This document shows, piece by piece, positions 15,432 through 15,560 of a DNA stretch of 15,560 nt. How positions within the stretch are numbered: the first letter of the stretch is position 1; each line of letters begins with the position of its first letter. Made by a program: the position numbers and the translations under genes. Source of the DNA: a bacterium (GTDB lineage Bacteria > Pseudomonadota > Gammaproteobacteria > Berkiellales > Berkiellaceae); NCBI GenBank assembly GCA_009927065.1, contig RFNU01000149.1, positions 1 to 15,560 on the forward strand, written 5' to 3'. A model generated the notes under the pieces. It saw only the letters and a program-made list of their open reading frames with translations, searched no databases and had not been told where the DNA came from.

Positions 15432-15483
15432 GATTGCGCACCGCCGCTTATGACACTATGTTGAACAAAACACGTGCGCAATC
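15432..15483. repeat. 10-bp inverted repeat around repeat copy 2
   Basis: GATTGCGCAC (15432-15441) and GTGCGCAATC (15474-15483) are perfect inverted repeats separated by 32 bp. The right arm is the end of the 24-bp dispersed repeat. Copy 1 at 4341 lacks the left arm. This may be a stem-loop or the end of a small decayed element. Confidence 0.55.
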
Positions 15484-15484
15484 C
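15461..15484. repeat. Dispersed 24-bp repeat, copy 2
   Basis: Identical over 24 bp to 4341-4364 and in the same orientation, here 156 bp upstream of fadE. Both copies lie upstream of minus-strand operons. Confidence 0.8.
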
Positions 15485-15502
15485 TTTTCGTTGACGGGAA
15501 GG

Positions 15503-15560
15503 TCAAGCACGTGCTCCTCTTTGTTTAAGTTCTTGTTCTCGATCGTTCTTTTCCAGATAT
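15503..15560 (-). CDS. Possible C-terminal end of another gene (cut by window edge)
   Basis: A minus-strand frame entering from the right edge reads YLEKNDREQELKQRGARA and stops with TGA at 15503-15505. The charged composition is protein-like, but 18 codons are too few to tell. Another minus-strand frame is also open here, down to a TAA at 15449. Confidence 0.2.
   Translation of the reverse strand, partial: YLEKNDREQELKQRGARA

Noticed and set aside
15214..15453. Plus-strand ORF of 79 codons across the fadE start
   Set aside because: Its first half is antisense to the hydrophobic N-terminus of FadE and it has no Shine-Dalgarno.
1..15560. CRISPR array or intact insertion sequence
   Set aside because: No regularly spaced repeats and no transposase-like frame; the only longer exact repeat I found is the 24-bp pair.

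Overview
The window looks like chromosomal DNA of an AT-rich Gram-negative bacterium, most likely a gammaproteobacterium. The grounds are an outer-membrane FadL-type porin, an MltD-type murein transglycosylase, a YnaI-like MscS channel and an enterobacterial-type long FadE. The low G+C and three unrecognised membrane or coiled-coil proteins recall host-associated Legionellales (Legionella/Coxiella relatives). That placement is inference; nothing here proves it.

Layout. (1) 1-4333, all on the minus strand, is a housekeeping block. A mechanosensitive channel gene with a good sigma70-type promoter is followed after 32 bp by mltD, then after 91 bp holding a perfect hairpin by the 5' two thirds of mfd, which runs off the left edge just before its Walker A motif. 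(2) 4270-7290 is accessory DNA. A two-gene minus-strand operon encodes membrane-anchored coiled-coil proteins of 283 and 204 aa, with overlapping genes, a strong Shine-Dalgarno before the second gene and a strong intrinsic terminator. An AT-rich 262-bp spacer separates it from a divergent gene for a 288-aa coiled-coil protein whose last three residues are SKL, the canonical peroxisomal targeting signal. I recognise none of these three families. (3) 7288-15305, all minus strand, is a fatty-acid utilisation locus in two transcription units: fadE-fadI-fadJ (acyl-CoA dehydrogenase, thiolase, hydratase/3-hydroxyacyl-CoA dehydrogenase) ending in a 15-bp-stem terminator, then fadL-tetR (outer-membrane fatty-acid transporter and a TetR-type repressor). 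FadL would admit long-chain fatty acids and FadE, FadJ and FadI would run the beta-oxidation spiral. The TetR protein is a plausible local regulator, and a perfect 11-bp inverted repeat upstream of fadL is its best candidate operator. No acyl-CoA synthetase or electron-transfer flavoprotein gene is in the window.

The most notable non-coding signals are a 24-bp sequence present identically in two intergenic regions 11 kb apart (4341-4364 and 15461-15484), the palindromes and possible 17-codon leader ORF in front of fadL, and the terminators. I see no tRNA, rRNA, CRISPR array or intact insertion sequence. The best candidates for undescribed biology are the three proteins between 4.6 and 7.2 kb, which could be secreted effectors of an intracellular bacterium, but that is inference.
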